Origin: Phycisphaerales bacterium
GTDB lineage: Bacteria > Planctomycetota > Phycisphaerae > UBA1845 > Fen-1342
DNA length: 33,399 nt
Assembly (NCBI GenBank): GCA_022839625.1
Contig: JALHJL010000044.1
Coordinates: 1 to 33,399, forward strand
Direction of reading: 5' to 3'
Shown: in pieces, positions 16,161-23,539 of the stretch
Layout: every line of letters begins with the position of its first letter
Numbering within the stretch: position 1 is the stretch's first letter
Made by a program: the position numbers and the translations under genes
The notes under the pieces: model-generated
The model's input: only the letters and a program-made list of their open reading frames with translations
Told to the model about the DNA's origin: nothing
Databases searched by the model: none

Positions 16161-16318
16161 GGGGGGCGTTCTTCCGGTTCGATGAAGCGGTTGCACTCGG
16201 TCCCCCGACGTACACCTAGCCCGGCGGACCGCGACGCGGCACACCGACGCCCGGGGGCCAAGTGTCAGAATCTGGGAGCCGGCGAGGCGGGAATCGCGTC
16301 GGACGCGGCGAGCCCGGT

Positions 16319-16347
16319 TTGCAATAATGCGAATCGCAGTGTATAAT
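16319..16347 (+). promoter_or_regulatory. hicAB promoter, near-consensus sigma-70 type
   Basis: TTGCAA at 16319-16324 and a perfect TATAAT at 16342-16347 are separated by 17 nt. Transcription should begin about seven bases after the -10, at or next to GTG 16354. This places an upstream in-frame ATG (16327) inside the promoter and argues that hicA starts at 16354 with a leaderless mRNA. Confidence 0.7.
16328..16338 (+). promoter_or_regulatory. Putative HicB operator
   Basis: TGCGA-A-TCGCA is a perfect 5-bp inverted repeat with one central base. It sits in the spacer between the -35 and -10 boxes of the hicAB promoter, where a bound ribbon-helix-helix antitoxin would block RNA polymerase. HicB proteins are known to autoregulate; binding to this site is inferred. 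Confidence 0.5.
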
Positions 16348-16353
16348 TCATGC

Positions 16354-16554
16354 GTGGACAGCCGGGAGATCATGGCGCGGCTGAGACGGGACCGCTGGAC
16401 GCTGGTGCGGAGCAAGGGCAGTCACCGGCAGTTCCGCCACCCCGACCGGCCCGGCCTGATAACGGTGCCGCACGCCCGGCGTGACTTCCCCGTCGGGACG
16501 CTGCGGTCTATCTTCCGGCAAGCTGGCTGGCCGTGGCCGCCCAAAGGTAAGTGA
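16354..16554 (+). CDS. hicA: HicA-family mRNA interferase toxin
   Basis: The 66-residue protein is a dsRBD-like HicA toxin that would cleave mRNA on ribosomes. It shows the family pattern SREIMARLRRDRWTLVRSKG, then SHRQF with the catalytic-type histidine at 24, then LITVPHARRDFPVGTLRSI. Length is typical of the family. I chose GTG 16354 because the family normally begins with a K/DSREVI-type start and because the promoter ends just before it. An in-frame ATG at 16327 would lie inside the promoter and ATG 16372 would remove the first helix. It is followed two bases later by hicB. Confidence 0.85.
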   Translation: MDSREIMARLRRDRWTLVRSKGSHRQFRHPDRPGLITVPHARRDFPVGTLRSIFRQAGWPWPPKGK

Positions 16555-16556
16555 CC

Positions 16557-17024
16557 ATGCACTACCCCATTGTCATTCACAAGGACGCCAACTCGGACTA
16601 CGGGGTGACGGTGCCAGACCTGCCAGGCTGCTTCACGGCGGGCAAGACGCTCGACGAGGCGTTGCGGCGAGCGCCGGAAGCGGTCGAGTTGCACCTGGAA
16701 GGGCTGATTGACGAAGGGGAGCCGATCCCCCCCGCGAGTGAAATCGACCATTACGTCGATGACCCCGACTACGCCGGCGGCTACTGGGCGTTGGCCACCG
16801 TGAACCTGAACCACCTACGGATCAAAACTCAGCGGGTGAACCTAACGATCCCCGAGCGCGTCCTGGACGTGATAAACGCCCTGGCGCGCAAGCACCGGGA
16901 GTCCCGCTCAGCGCTGGTCGTGCGAGCGGTCGCCGCGTTGGCAGGACGGCCCGGCGACCCGGCCCTGCGAACCGACCGCCGGGGCCGCAAACGGCGTCCC
17001 CGATTGGCACGGAAGGGACGGTAA
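16557..17024 (+). CDS. hicB: HicB-family antitoxin with ribbon-helix-helix domain
   Basis: The 155-residue protein has an N-terminal HicB fold (YPIVIHKDANSDYGVTVPDLPGCFTAG at about 3-29, TLDEALRRAPEAVELHLEGL), which binds HicA. A C-terminal ribbon-helix-helix (QRVNLTIPERVLDVINALARKH, about 92-125) should bind the operator. It ends in a very basic tail (RRGRKRRPRLARKGR) that is longer than usual and may add nucleic-acid contact. ATG 16557 follows the hicA stop by two bases, with AAAGG ten bases upstream; GTG 16551 overlapping the hicA stop is an alternative. Its stop is followed four bases later, in the same frame, by an integrase remnant. Confidence 0.88.
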   Translation: MHYPIVIHKDANSDYGVTVPDLPGCFTAGKTLDEALRRAPEAVELHLEGLIDEGEPIPPASEIDHYVDDPDYAGGYWALATVNLNHLRIKTQRVNLTIPERVLDVINALARKHRESRSALVVRAVAALAGRPGDPALRTDRRGRKRRPRLARKGR

Positions 17025-17027
17025 AGC

Positions 17028-17218
17028 AGGGCATCCCTCAGCCACGACCCGAACGGCCTGCGGCGTGTGCTGTTCAATCTGAACGGCCGACGTCGCGCGG
17101 TCCGCCTTGGCCGACTGCCGCAACGTGACGCTGAGGCCATACTCGGCCACGTCGAGGCGCTGCTCAGCGCTCACGAGCACGGCGCACCGGACGCGCTCGA
17201 AAACGCCGGGGAAAGCGG
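17028..17218 (+). pseudogene. N-terminal remnant of tyrosine recombinase/integrase
   Basis: In-frame residues read ASLSHDPNGLRRVLFNLNG, then RRRAVRLGRLPQRDAEAILG and HVEALLSAHEHGAPD. This matches the N-terminus of the planctomycete tyrosine-recombinase group, which as I recall begins MAS-S-DPNG followed by RRR.IRLGK..KRDAE. The position of the expected start codon holds AGG (17028-17030) and the rest of the enzyme, including all catalytic residues, is missing. The frame continues only into DNA antisense to tRNA-Val, where it spells the familiar spurious peptide GLEPVTSS. Start loss plus truncation indicate a decayed copy, probably the scar of an element inserted by the tRNA. Confidence 0.65.
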
Positions 17219-17222
17219 CCCT

Positions 17223-17238
17223 TTGCAGTCTGCTGCAA
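17223..17238. terminator. Six-bp hairpin downstream of tRNA-Val
   Basis: TTGCAG (17223-17228) and CTGCAA (17233-17238) pair around a TCTG loop, about 31 nt after the tRNA 3' end on the minus strand. No T-run follows, so a role in tRNA termination is uncertain. It also marks the border of the integrase remnant. Confidence 0.3.
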
Positions 17239-17268
17239 CCCCCTGCGCTACCTTTCCTAGACAACCTA

Positions 17269-17342
17269 TGGGCGTTACAGGACTCGAACCTGTGACCTCA
17301 TCCGTGTGAAGGATGCGCTCTAGCCGACTGAGCTAAACGCCC
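17269..17342 (-). tRNA. tRNA-Val (anticodon CAC)
   Basis: On the minus strand the cloverleaf is complete: acceptor GGGCGTT paired with AACGCCC, D-arm GCTCAGTCGGCTAGAGC, anticodon stem CATCC/GGATG around the loop TTCACAC (anticodon CAC, reads GTG valine), variable AGGTC, and T-arm ACAGG-TTCGAGT-CCTGT. The discriminator base is A (17269). CCA is not encoded, so it must be added after transcription. Confidence 0.95.
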
Positions 17343-17379
17343 GGACGGGCAGGCACCGCTCGGTACCCGACCAGAACGC

Positions 17380-17409
17380 ATTGTCGGCTCGACGACCGGA
17401 TAGCGTCAA
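17380..17409 (-). promoter_or_regulatory. Candidate tRNA-Val promoter
   Basis: On the minus strand TTGACG (17409-17404) and GACAAT (17385-17380) are 18 nt apart. This would start transcription about 30 nt before the mature tRNA 5' end. The -10 matches four of six consensus bases. Confidence 0.4.
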
Positions 17410-17523
17410 GAGCCCCGGCTCACCCGCGGGTCCAGCGACGCCGCGGCCCCGCCCGCCCCACGTCCAGCCGACATGGTGAACGAATGGACACGCGGTCGCG
17501 CGCCGGCCACGGCCGCGGTCCGC

Positions 17524-18558
17524 TCAGCGCAGCGCGTCGGGCTTCGTGAGCGGCAGGTCCGATAGACGCGCGTGCTCCTGGATGCAGAAACGGTCAGTCA
17601 TGCCGGCAACGTAGTCGCCCACGACGCGGTGTACCCCGAGTTCCACGGTTCGCCGGCGGTAGCGCGGGGGCAGAGTGTCCGGCCGGGCCACGTAGCCGTC
17701 GAAAACCGCCGTCAACATCGCGCAGGCCTGCGCGTCGGCGGCCCTAAGCTGCGGGCTTTGGTACACGTGCGTCGTAAGAAGGCCCTCCAACTGCCTGAAC
17801 TGCCCGTCCACCTCGGCCGTCAGCAGGCCGGGGCCGGCGAGCCCATCCAGCGCCCGCTGCTGGAGGCGATCCGTCGCGGGACGCACGTGGCCGCGCCAGG
17901 CATCCCCGGCGTCGGCGTGTGGCCCTCGATACGCCCAGCCCCAGAGCTCAGCCGCCCCGAGCTGCACGGGATTCACGAGCCCCGCGTAGAGCCCGTCCTG
18001 CAGGTCGTGCAGCGCATACGTCAGCCGGTCAGCGAGGTCCACGACGAGCCCCTCCGGCGGCGGCGGCCGGCCGTCGCGCAGCGGGTGTTCGCCGGGCTGG
18101 TCATAGGGCGTGGCGTGTTTGGCCAGACATTCCCGGACTGCATGCGTCAGGTTCAGCCCGCGGAACTCTGGGTATGGATGCTCCAGCTCCTCGACGATGC
18201 GCAGCGTGTGTTGGTTGTGCTCGAACCCGCCGTGGTCGCGGAGGCAGGCCCGCAAGGCCCGCTCGCCGGCATGCCCGAACGGCGGATGTCCGAGGTCGTG
18301 GGCAAGCGCGACGACTTCGGCCAGGTCCGGGACCAGGCCCAGACGCTCGGCCATGCAGCGTGCCAGGTGGGCCACCTCGAGGGTATGAGTCAACCGCGTG
18401 CGAAAATGATCGGTGTCGGGTGCGACGAAGACCTGCGTCTTGTGCTGGAGCCGGCGAAAGGCGGCCGAGTGGACCACCCTTTGCCGATCGACCACCAACG
18501 CCGGCAGGCGGCCGGCATGAGGGTCAGGATGGAGCCGCGTGTAATTGTCGACCGACAT
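17524..18558 (-). CDS. dgt: dGTPase-like HD-domain triphosphohydrolase
   Basis: The 344-residue protein belongs to the dNTP triphosphohydrolase (Dgt) family, which removes triphosphate from dGTP or other dNTPs. The HD metal ligands are visible: H58 in RTRLTHTLEVA, H87-D88 in ALAHDLGHPPFGHAGE, and D177 in VDLADRLTYALHD. The N-terminal DRQRVVHSAAFRRLQHKTQVF is the family's nucleotide-binding region. I chose ATG 18558 because family-like sequence starts there; an in-frame ATG at 18633 would add 25 Pro/Arg-rich residues, and neither has a clear Shine-Dalgarno. Being of the shorter type, it is probably not specific to dGTP. It is separated from the tRNA gene by about 180 bp with no other gene. Confidence 0.88.
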   Translation of the reverse strand: MSVDNYTRLHPDPHAGRLPALVVDRQRVVHSAAFRRLQHKTQVFVAPDTDHFRTRLTHTLEVAHLARCMAERLGLVPDLAEVVALAHDLGHPPFGHAGERALRACLRDHGGFEHNQHTLRIVEELEHPYPEFRGLNLTHAVRECLAKHATPYDQPGEHPLRDGRPPPPEGLVVDLADRLTYALHDLQDGLYAGLVNPVQLGAAELWGWAYRGPHADAGDAWRGHVRPATDRLQQRALDGLAGPGLLTAEVDGQFRQLEGLLTTHVYQSPQLRAADAQACAMLTAVFDGYVARPDTLPPRYRRRTVELGVHRVVGDYVAGMTDRFCIQEHARLSDLPLTKPDALR

Positions 18559-18720
18559 AGTGGGCGAACCGCGCAAAACGCCCCGCCGGCACCCCGGCTC
18601 CGGCCGCAGTCGAACCGGCAGGCCCGCCTTCATGGCGTACTACGGCCCGTCGCATGACGGCCCGCCGCAGCGGTGTCAGTGTATCGCCCTATGTGTCCAT
18701 TGAAAAAGGGGACCAACTCC

Positions 18721-18746
18721 GCGCCGCCGGGCTTTCGCGGCGGCGC
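18721..18746 (-). terminator. Strong GC hairpin after the metalloprotease gene
   Basis: GCGCCGCCG (18721-18729) pairs perfectly with CGGCGGCGC (18738-18746) across an 8-nt loop, 45 nt past the stop of the minus-strand metalloprotease gene. On the transcript, five Us come about 13 nt after the stem, too far for a canonical intrinsic terminator. Confidence 0.4.
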
Positions 18747-18791
18747 TGCCTGGGTCTCTCGCGGTGCCTGCACCCTTCTTTCAACGGACGG

Positions 18792-21257
18792 CTATCGGGA
18801 AGTCAGCAGCGCCACGAACGGATTGATGTCGGCAAAATCAGGGTACACCCCGTCGCCGTTGATGTCGCCGTTGCTGCCGGGGCACTCCGGATAGGTCGCT
18901 TGCCACACCGCGTAGTTGGACAGATACAGGACGAACGGGTTGATGTCACCGAAATCAACCACGCCGTCGCAGTTCAGGTCGCCCACGAGGCCGCCACCCT
19001 CGGGACTCGTTTGACCGCAGCCCGGGGCTGAGAACTCGGTTTCGATCCACTCGGCGTTGCGGGCCATGACCTGGAAACAGTACGTGGTCGCGGGCTGTAA
19101 GTCCCCAACGATGAGGTCGCCCCATTCCGCCTGGGTCCGCCAGACGGCCTGGGCCACGGATTGCCCGGTGCCGCCGACGTATTTCCCCTGCCACGCCGGG
19201 TCGGGTGTCGAAGAGCAGAGGATGGCGAACTCCGTGCCCGCCGGGTTTCCGTTGGGGTTGATGTTCAGTTGCAGGCTGCCGGCGGTCGGATTGCTCACGG
19301 TCGGTGCGGCGGGGACTTCGGCGAGCGTGTAGGCAGAGCCGTTGAATTGGCTCCAGATCGTCTCGACGCCGTTGCGATTGCGGGCCTTGACGCGAAAGAT
19401 GCAGTAAGTGTTCGGCGGGATGTCAACGGCGGTTGCGCTGTTGACCTGCACCCACTGATTCAGGCCGCCGTCGCAGTTGGGTCCCAGACAGTCGAAATAG
19501 AGGCCCGAGTTGCCCTCCGCCAAGTTCGTCAGGTTGCCGACCGCGGAGATTTGGATCGAGTGGCTGGTCACTTCGCCGGTGACGGTACCGGAGGGGGTTT
19601 CGATGAAGGTGGCCGTCGTCGCCGGCGCGGAAGACGCCGTCTCGTTCCAGGGCATGGCATTGTCGCGTGCCCGGACGGCATAGGTGTACGCGGTGTTAGG
19701 TTGCAGGCCGCCGTCCGAGTAACTGGTCGAGGTCCGCCAATACCCGGGCGTGCCGCCCGGCCCGCCCGACACGAAGTCGTAGTAGTAGTAGACCGGCGGC
19801 GACTGCCCATCGCTGGCCGTGGTCGCAACCATGGCGATCGCGGTCGTGCTCGTGGGATAGGGCGGCGTGGCGAACGTCATCGGATCGGGCGTCGGCGGGT
19901 ACGGATCGTAGAGGTTTGTTTCGACAGTCAGGTGGTAAAGCTGCGTCTGGTTGGGCGTGTTCCCTTCGTAGACCTTGATGTAGTAGGTGCCCGGCCCGCT
20001 CGGCAGGTACACGTACGAAAGCTGCTCGATCCCACCGACGGGCTCGGACGCCGCGGTCGCGATGACCGTGGACCCGTTCTGCCCGATAAGCTGCACATTC
20101 AGGTCGGCCAGGGCGAGGCTGTCTATGAAATTGTCGCTGTTGCACGAGCCGTCGCTGTTCTGGGAGCTGGAGTCGTAATAGGTCCCGATCGGAGTAACCG
20201 TCACCGAGGCCGTCGCATCGTCGGTCACCGTGAACTTGAACCAGTCGACCTCGCCGTTGGCGTCAATGCTGAGAATGGACCCGTAGGCCACCTGGGGCGA
20301 AGGCACGGGCCCAATGGTCACCGGCTGCCCGAACGTGATGGTTCCCAGGTCGCTGGCCACCGCTGCGCTGTTGTCCGCTTCGAATGGGTCGCCGTAGTGC
20401 CGCTGTGCGCCGCGGATGTCATCGTGCTGCGGGCCGTCGAAGCTGGTGCTCAGATACGGCTCCATCAGCTTGGTGTTGTTCGAGGGGCAGCAGTGCGCCA
20501 GGCCGATCCCGTGCCCGTGCTCGTGCATGACGACGTTTCGCAGGAAGCGGTAGTCTTGGGAAGACGAACCCCAGCTCTCGCTGCTGTCGAGGACCATCTC
20601 GCCGCCGATCCCCGACCCGGGATAGTAGTTGTACGCCAGGACACCGGATTGCCCGTCGATGTTCTTGGCCGCAATCCGAACGTCGCCGCGCGTGCTGCTC
20701 CCGCTGGAGCCCCAACTGGCACCGTCGTCCCAGTCATTGCCGCCGTACGTGATCCGCTGATAGCTGATGCCGGTCAGGACCTCCCAGCGATCGAAGCAGG
20801 CCTGGATCTTGCTGATCCACAACTCCCGGTTGCCGCCGAACTTGGCGTCCATGGAGCTGAACAGGTCGCTCGGCACCCCGTCGTCGATGCTCAGTCCGTC
20901 CGGCACCAGGCTCCACCGCAGCGTGATCGGGTCGCCCTGCGAGCCGGACCACCGGGTGCCAAGGTAGTAATCCGTGTAGGGATCGTACTGCATCAACTCG
21001 TTGTAGTAGGCCATGACGGCCGGGTCCGTGCCCGGCGCGAAACAGAACACCGGCATCGACTCGCGCGCGAACATGTCCGCGGACGGCACCCACACGCCCG
21101 GGCCGGGCGGAGTCACATGCGGCCAGGCCGGGGCAGCCGGGCCGGAATCGATCGTCGGCGCTGCGTGCCAGGCGATCGCCGCCAGCGGCAGGATGCCGGC
21201 CAACATAAAGGCCGCGTAACGGACTCGCCGACGGATGCCAGGGGTTCGCTGTTTCAT
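18792..21257 (-). CDS. Secreted matrixin-like metalloprotease with dockerin-like C-terminus
   Basis: The 821-residue protein has an N-terminal export signal (RRRVRYAAFMLAGILPLAAIAW). The metzincin zinc site HEHGHGIGLAH (245-255) is followed by the Met-turn region KLMEPYLS (M265), as in matrixins (M10). Next come a PPC-like beta domain (about 295-490, DWFKFTV core), two or more fibronectin-III-like regions (about 500-755, YYYYDFVSGGPG, TAYTYAVRARDN, TTYCFQVMARN) and a C-terminal pair of dockerin-like calcium repeats (DLNCDGVVDFGDINPF and DINGDGVYPDFADINPF). It probably degrades extracellular protein and may attach through the dockerin-like part. ATG 21257 has GGAGG seven bases upstream; an open frame continues upstream through the promoter and is not used. 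Confidence 0.9.
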   Translation of the reverse strand: MKQRTPGIRRRVRYAAFMLAGILPLAAIAWHAAPTIDSGPAAPAWPHVTPPGPGVWVPSADMFARESMPVFCFAPGTDPAVMAYYNELMQYDPYTDYYLGTRWSGSQGDPITLRWSLVPDGLSIDDGVPSDLFSSMDAKFGGNRELWISKIQACFDRWEVLTGISYQRITYGGNDWDDGASWGSSGSSTRGDVRIAAKNIDGQSGVLAYNYYPGSGIGGEMVLDSSESWGSSSQDYRFLRNVVMHEHGHGIGLAHCCPSNNTKLMEPYLSTSFDGPQHDDIRGAQRHYGDPFEADNSAAVASDLGTITFGQPVTIGPVPSPQVAYGSILSIDANGEVDWFKFTVTDDATASVTVTPIGTYYDSSSQNSDGSCNSDNFIDSLALADLNVQLIGQNGSTVIATAASEPVGGIEQLSYVYLPSGPGTYYIKVYEGNTPNQTQLYHLTVETNLYDPYPPTPDPMTFATPPYPTSTTAIAMVATTASDGQSPPVYYYYDFVSGGPGGTPGYWRTSTSYSDGGLQPNTAYTYAVRARDNAMPWNETASSAPATTATFIETPSGTVTGEVTSHSIQISAVGNLTNLAEGNSGLYFDCLGPNCDGGLNQWVQVNSATAVDIPPNTYCIFRVKARNRNGVETIWSQFNGSAYTLAEVPAAPTVSNPTAGSLQLNINPNGNPAGTEFAILCSSTPDPAWQGKYVGGTGQSVAQAVWRTQAEWGDLIVGDLQPATTYCFQVMARNAEWIETEFSAPGCGQTSPEGGGLVGDLNCDGVVDFGDINPFVLYLSNYAVWQATYPECPGSNGDINGDGVYPDFADINPFVALLTSR

Positions 21258-21295
21258 CGTTCGCCTCCGGTGGTGCAGGTGCAGTGTATCTCTAT

Positions 21296-21361
21296 GGGTA
21301 TCTCGCGGTGGGAAACTCCATACCCAACGCCGCTGCCGGATGCCGTTGCGACACCGGCAGC
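21296..21361 (-). promoter_or_regulatory. Structured 5' leader of the metalloprotease mRNA
   Basis: Between the predicted transcription start (about 21375) and ATG 21257 the leader contains two inverted repeats: GCTGCCGG/CCGGCAGC (21332-21339 with 21354-21361, 14-nt loop) and GGGTAT/ATACCC (21296-21301 with 21320-21325). It does not match any riboswitch I recognise. The rest of the 305-bp gap up to 21562 holds only the promoter. Confidence 0.4.
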
Positions 21362-21380
21362 CAGCCGACGTTACGTTCCT

Positions 21381-21409
21381 ATTATAGCCCCTCTGTGCCT
21401 TGAGTCCAA
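21381..21409 (-). promoter_or_regulatory. Metalloprotease promoter, near-consensus sigma-70 type
   Basis: On the minus strand TTGGAC (21409-21404) and a perfect TATAAT (21386-21381) are separated by exactly 17 nt. Transcription would start near 21375, giving a leader of about 118 nt. The AT-rich -10 stands out in this GC-rich sequence. Confidence 0.65.
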
Positions 21410-21562
21410 GCACTTCCCCCCGAACGCCGGCCGACCCGCTGCGCGTCCGCACCGGCCCGCGCGGCCCCTTCATTCCCGGGCCGCAGCACGTCCGAATACA
21501 CCCGTCGAATCCGCGTACCGCGGCGGCGCCGCAATTTCCTGGGCGTCCGATGTCCTGGACAC

Positions 21563-23443
21563 CTACCCCGTGGTCTTCTCCTCCGGCAGCCGCATCGTCA
21601 CGCGTACCACGTCCCCCTCGGTTTGTGTCTCGACGACCAGACCGGAGCGGTGGAAGATCTTCAGCATGCCGCTGTTCTCAACGAGCACGTAGGCGTGGAA
21701 CGTCCGGACACCGCGCTCCCGGGCAATCTTCACCAGCCGCTCAAAGAAGCAGGTGCCCAAGCCCTTGCGTTGCCAATTGTCCTGCACGGCGAACGCCACC
21801 TCGGCGGTTTCGCGCTCGGCGTCCGTCATGTAGCGAGCGACGCCGACCACGTCCTCGGCGCCGGGCTGGCCGTACAGACCCACCAGGGCCATCTCGGTGT
21901 CGTAGTCGATCGTGCAGAAAACCTGCATCTTGCTGTGCGGCATCGACTTCAGCGCGGCGTGGTAGCGCAGGTACTTGGTCTGCTCACTGAAGTTATAGAA
22001 CATCTCCTGCATCATGGGCTCGTCGTCGGGGCGAATCGGCCGCAGGAAGATCTTCTCTCCGCTGCGCAGCGTAACGGTTTCTTCGTACTCGGCCGGATAC
22101 GGAGCCTGGGCCGGCGGCATGATCTGATTGGGATAGACGATCCGGCGGCGCTTGGCCGCATGCAGCAAATCGGCGCGGAAGTCTGGATGCGCGATGCTGA
22201 TGAGCGACATCGCCCGCTCGCGCAGCGTCTTTCCGTGCAGATACGCCACGCCGTACTCCGTGACGATGTAATGCGTGTCGCCGCGCGTGGTGATCACGCC
22301 CGCGCCTTCCTGGAGCGTCGCGACGATGCGCGACTTCACGCCATCGGGAGTGTCGGCGGTGCTCGGCATGGCGATGATGGGCTTGCCGTTCCGCGCCAAA
22401 GCAGCGCCACGGATGAAGTCGGCGTGGCCGCCGATCCCGCTATAGAGCAGTTGCCCGAGCGAGTCGGCCACGACCTGGCCGGTCAGGTCGACTTCCAGGG
22501 CCGCGTTGATCGCAATCATGTTCTCGTGGCTACAGATGACGACGGGGTTGTTGGTGTAGTCCGAGGCGTGCATCTCGATCTGCGGGTTGTCGTGCATGTA
22601 CTCGAACAGCTCGCGTGTGCCGGCGGCGAAGCTGCCGACGATCTTCCCGCGGTTGATGGTCTTGTACTTGCCGGTGACAACGCCCTGGCGCGCCAGCTTC
22701 AACACGCCGTCGGAGAACATCTCGGTATGGATGCCCAGGTCGTTCTTGTCGGTCAGCATCGCGGCGACCGCATCCGGGATGCGGCCGATGCCGAGCTGCA
22801 AGGTGGCCCCGTCGGGAATCAGCCGGGCGAGATGCGTCGCAATGCGGCGCGTGACTTCGTCCGCCCCGGCGACGACCGGCCACTCCAGCAGCGGCTCATC
22901 GTGCTCGACCAGGTAGTGGATCTGCCGCACGTTGAGAAAACAGTCGCCGTGTGCCCGCGGCATGTGCCGATTGATCTGCGCGATCACCAGCCGGGCCGAC
23001 TCCACCGCGGCCTTCGTGATGTCCACCGACACGCCCAGACTACAATTGCCGAAGTCGTCGGGCAGACTGACGCACACCAGGGCGACATCGATCCCCACGC
23101 GGTGCGTGCGAAAGAGCGCCGGGACCTGGGAGAGGAAGATCGGCGTGTAGTCCGCCCGCGCCTCGTTGACCGCGTCGCGCACGCTGCTGCCGATAAAAAA
23201 CGCGTTGGCACGGAAGTTCCCCGCGTACTTCGCCTGCGCGTACGGCGCCACCCCCAGAGTGAGCACGTGGATGATCTCGGTGTCGGCGAGGTGGTCCCCG
23301 TACGCCGCCATCGCCCGCACCAGCTCCTGCGGCTCGCCGCACGCGGAACCCACGAAGACCCGGTCGCCGGGCCGGATCTTGCGCACGGCCTCGGCCGAGC
23401 TGACCAGCTTGTTGCCGCACGCGTCACGCCATTTATCGCCCAT
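21563..23443 (-). CDS. Acyl-CoA transferase/hydrolase fused to GNAT acetyltransferase
   Basis: The 626-residue protein has two parts. Residues 1 to about 450 form a class I CoA-transferase of the acetyl-CoA hydrolase/4-hydroxybutyrate CoA-transferase group, with the probable catalytic glutamate E241 in GIHTEMFSDG and a Gly-rich GIGGHADF segment. Residues 454-626 form a GNAT acetyltransferase with the acetyl-CoA loop QRKGLG at about 558-563 (GVARY...AEVAFAVQDNW before it). The transferase would move CoA between acetate or other short acids; the GNAT part may acetylate lysines, perhaps on CoA-using enzymes, as Pat does. ATG 23443 has AGGAGGT six bases upstream. It follows the ADP-forming synthetase gene by 92 nt on the same strand. 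Confidence 0.92.
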   Translation of the reverse strand: MGDKWRDACGNKLVSSAEAVRKIRPGDRVFVGSACGEPQELVRAMAAYGDHLADTEIIHVLTLGVAPYAQAKYAGNFRANAFFIGSSVRDAVNEARADYTPIFLSQVPALFRTHRVGIDVALVCVSLPDDFGNCSLGVSVDITKAAVESARLVIAQINRHMPRAHGDCFLNVRQIHYLVEHDEPLLEWPVVAGADEVTRRIATHLARLIPDGATLQLGIGRIPDAVAAMLTDKNDLGIHTEMFSDGVLKLARQGVVTGKYKTINRGKIVGSFAAGTRELFEYMHDNPQIEMHASDYTNNPVVICSHENMIAINAALEVDLTGQVVADSLGQLLYSGIGGHADFIRGAALARNGKPIIAMPSTADTPDGVKSRIVATLQEGAGVITTRGDTHYIVTEYGVAYLHGKTLRERAMSLISIAHPDFRADLLHAAKRRRIVYPNQIMPPAQAPYPAEYEETVTLRSGEKIFLRPIRPDDEPMMQEMFYNFSEQTKYLRYHAALKSMPHSKMQVFCTIDYDTEMALVGLYGQPGAEDVVGVARYMTDAERETAEVAFAVQDNWQRKGLGTCFFERLVKIARERGVRTFHAYVLVENSGMLKIFHRSGLVVETQTEGDVVRVTMRLPEEKTTG

Positions 23444-23460
23444 GGAATACCTCCTGGCTT

Positions 23461-23539
23461 GTAGCGGCCGGCACGCGACCGGCCGGGCACCTTTGTGAAC
23501 ACAGCGCCTGTCGTCGGCCGACGCCCCGCCGGCCGCTAC
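23461..23539. repeat. 12-bp perfect inverted repeat between acyl-CoA genes
   Basis: GTAGCGGCCGGC (23461-23472) and GCCGGCCGCTAC (23528-23539) are exact reverse complements, 55 nt apart. The right arm covers the stop codon of the synthetase gene and the left arm ends next to the ribosome-binding site of the transferase gene. It could be a small MITE-like or REP-like insertion, or fold in the intercistronic RNA and set relative expression. Confidence 0.55.

Noticed and set aside
17268..17309. End of a plus-strand frame reading MGVTGLEPVTSSV
   Set aside because: It is the antisense of tRNA-Val(CAC), a well-known source of spurious peptides, not coding sequence.
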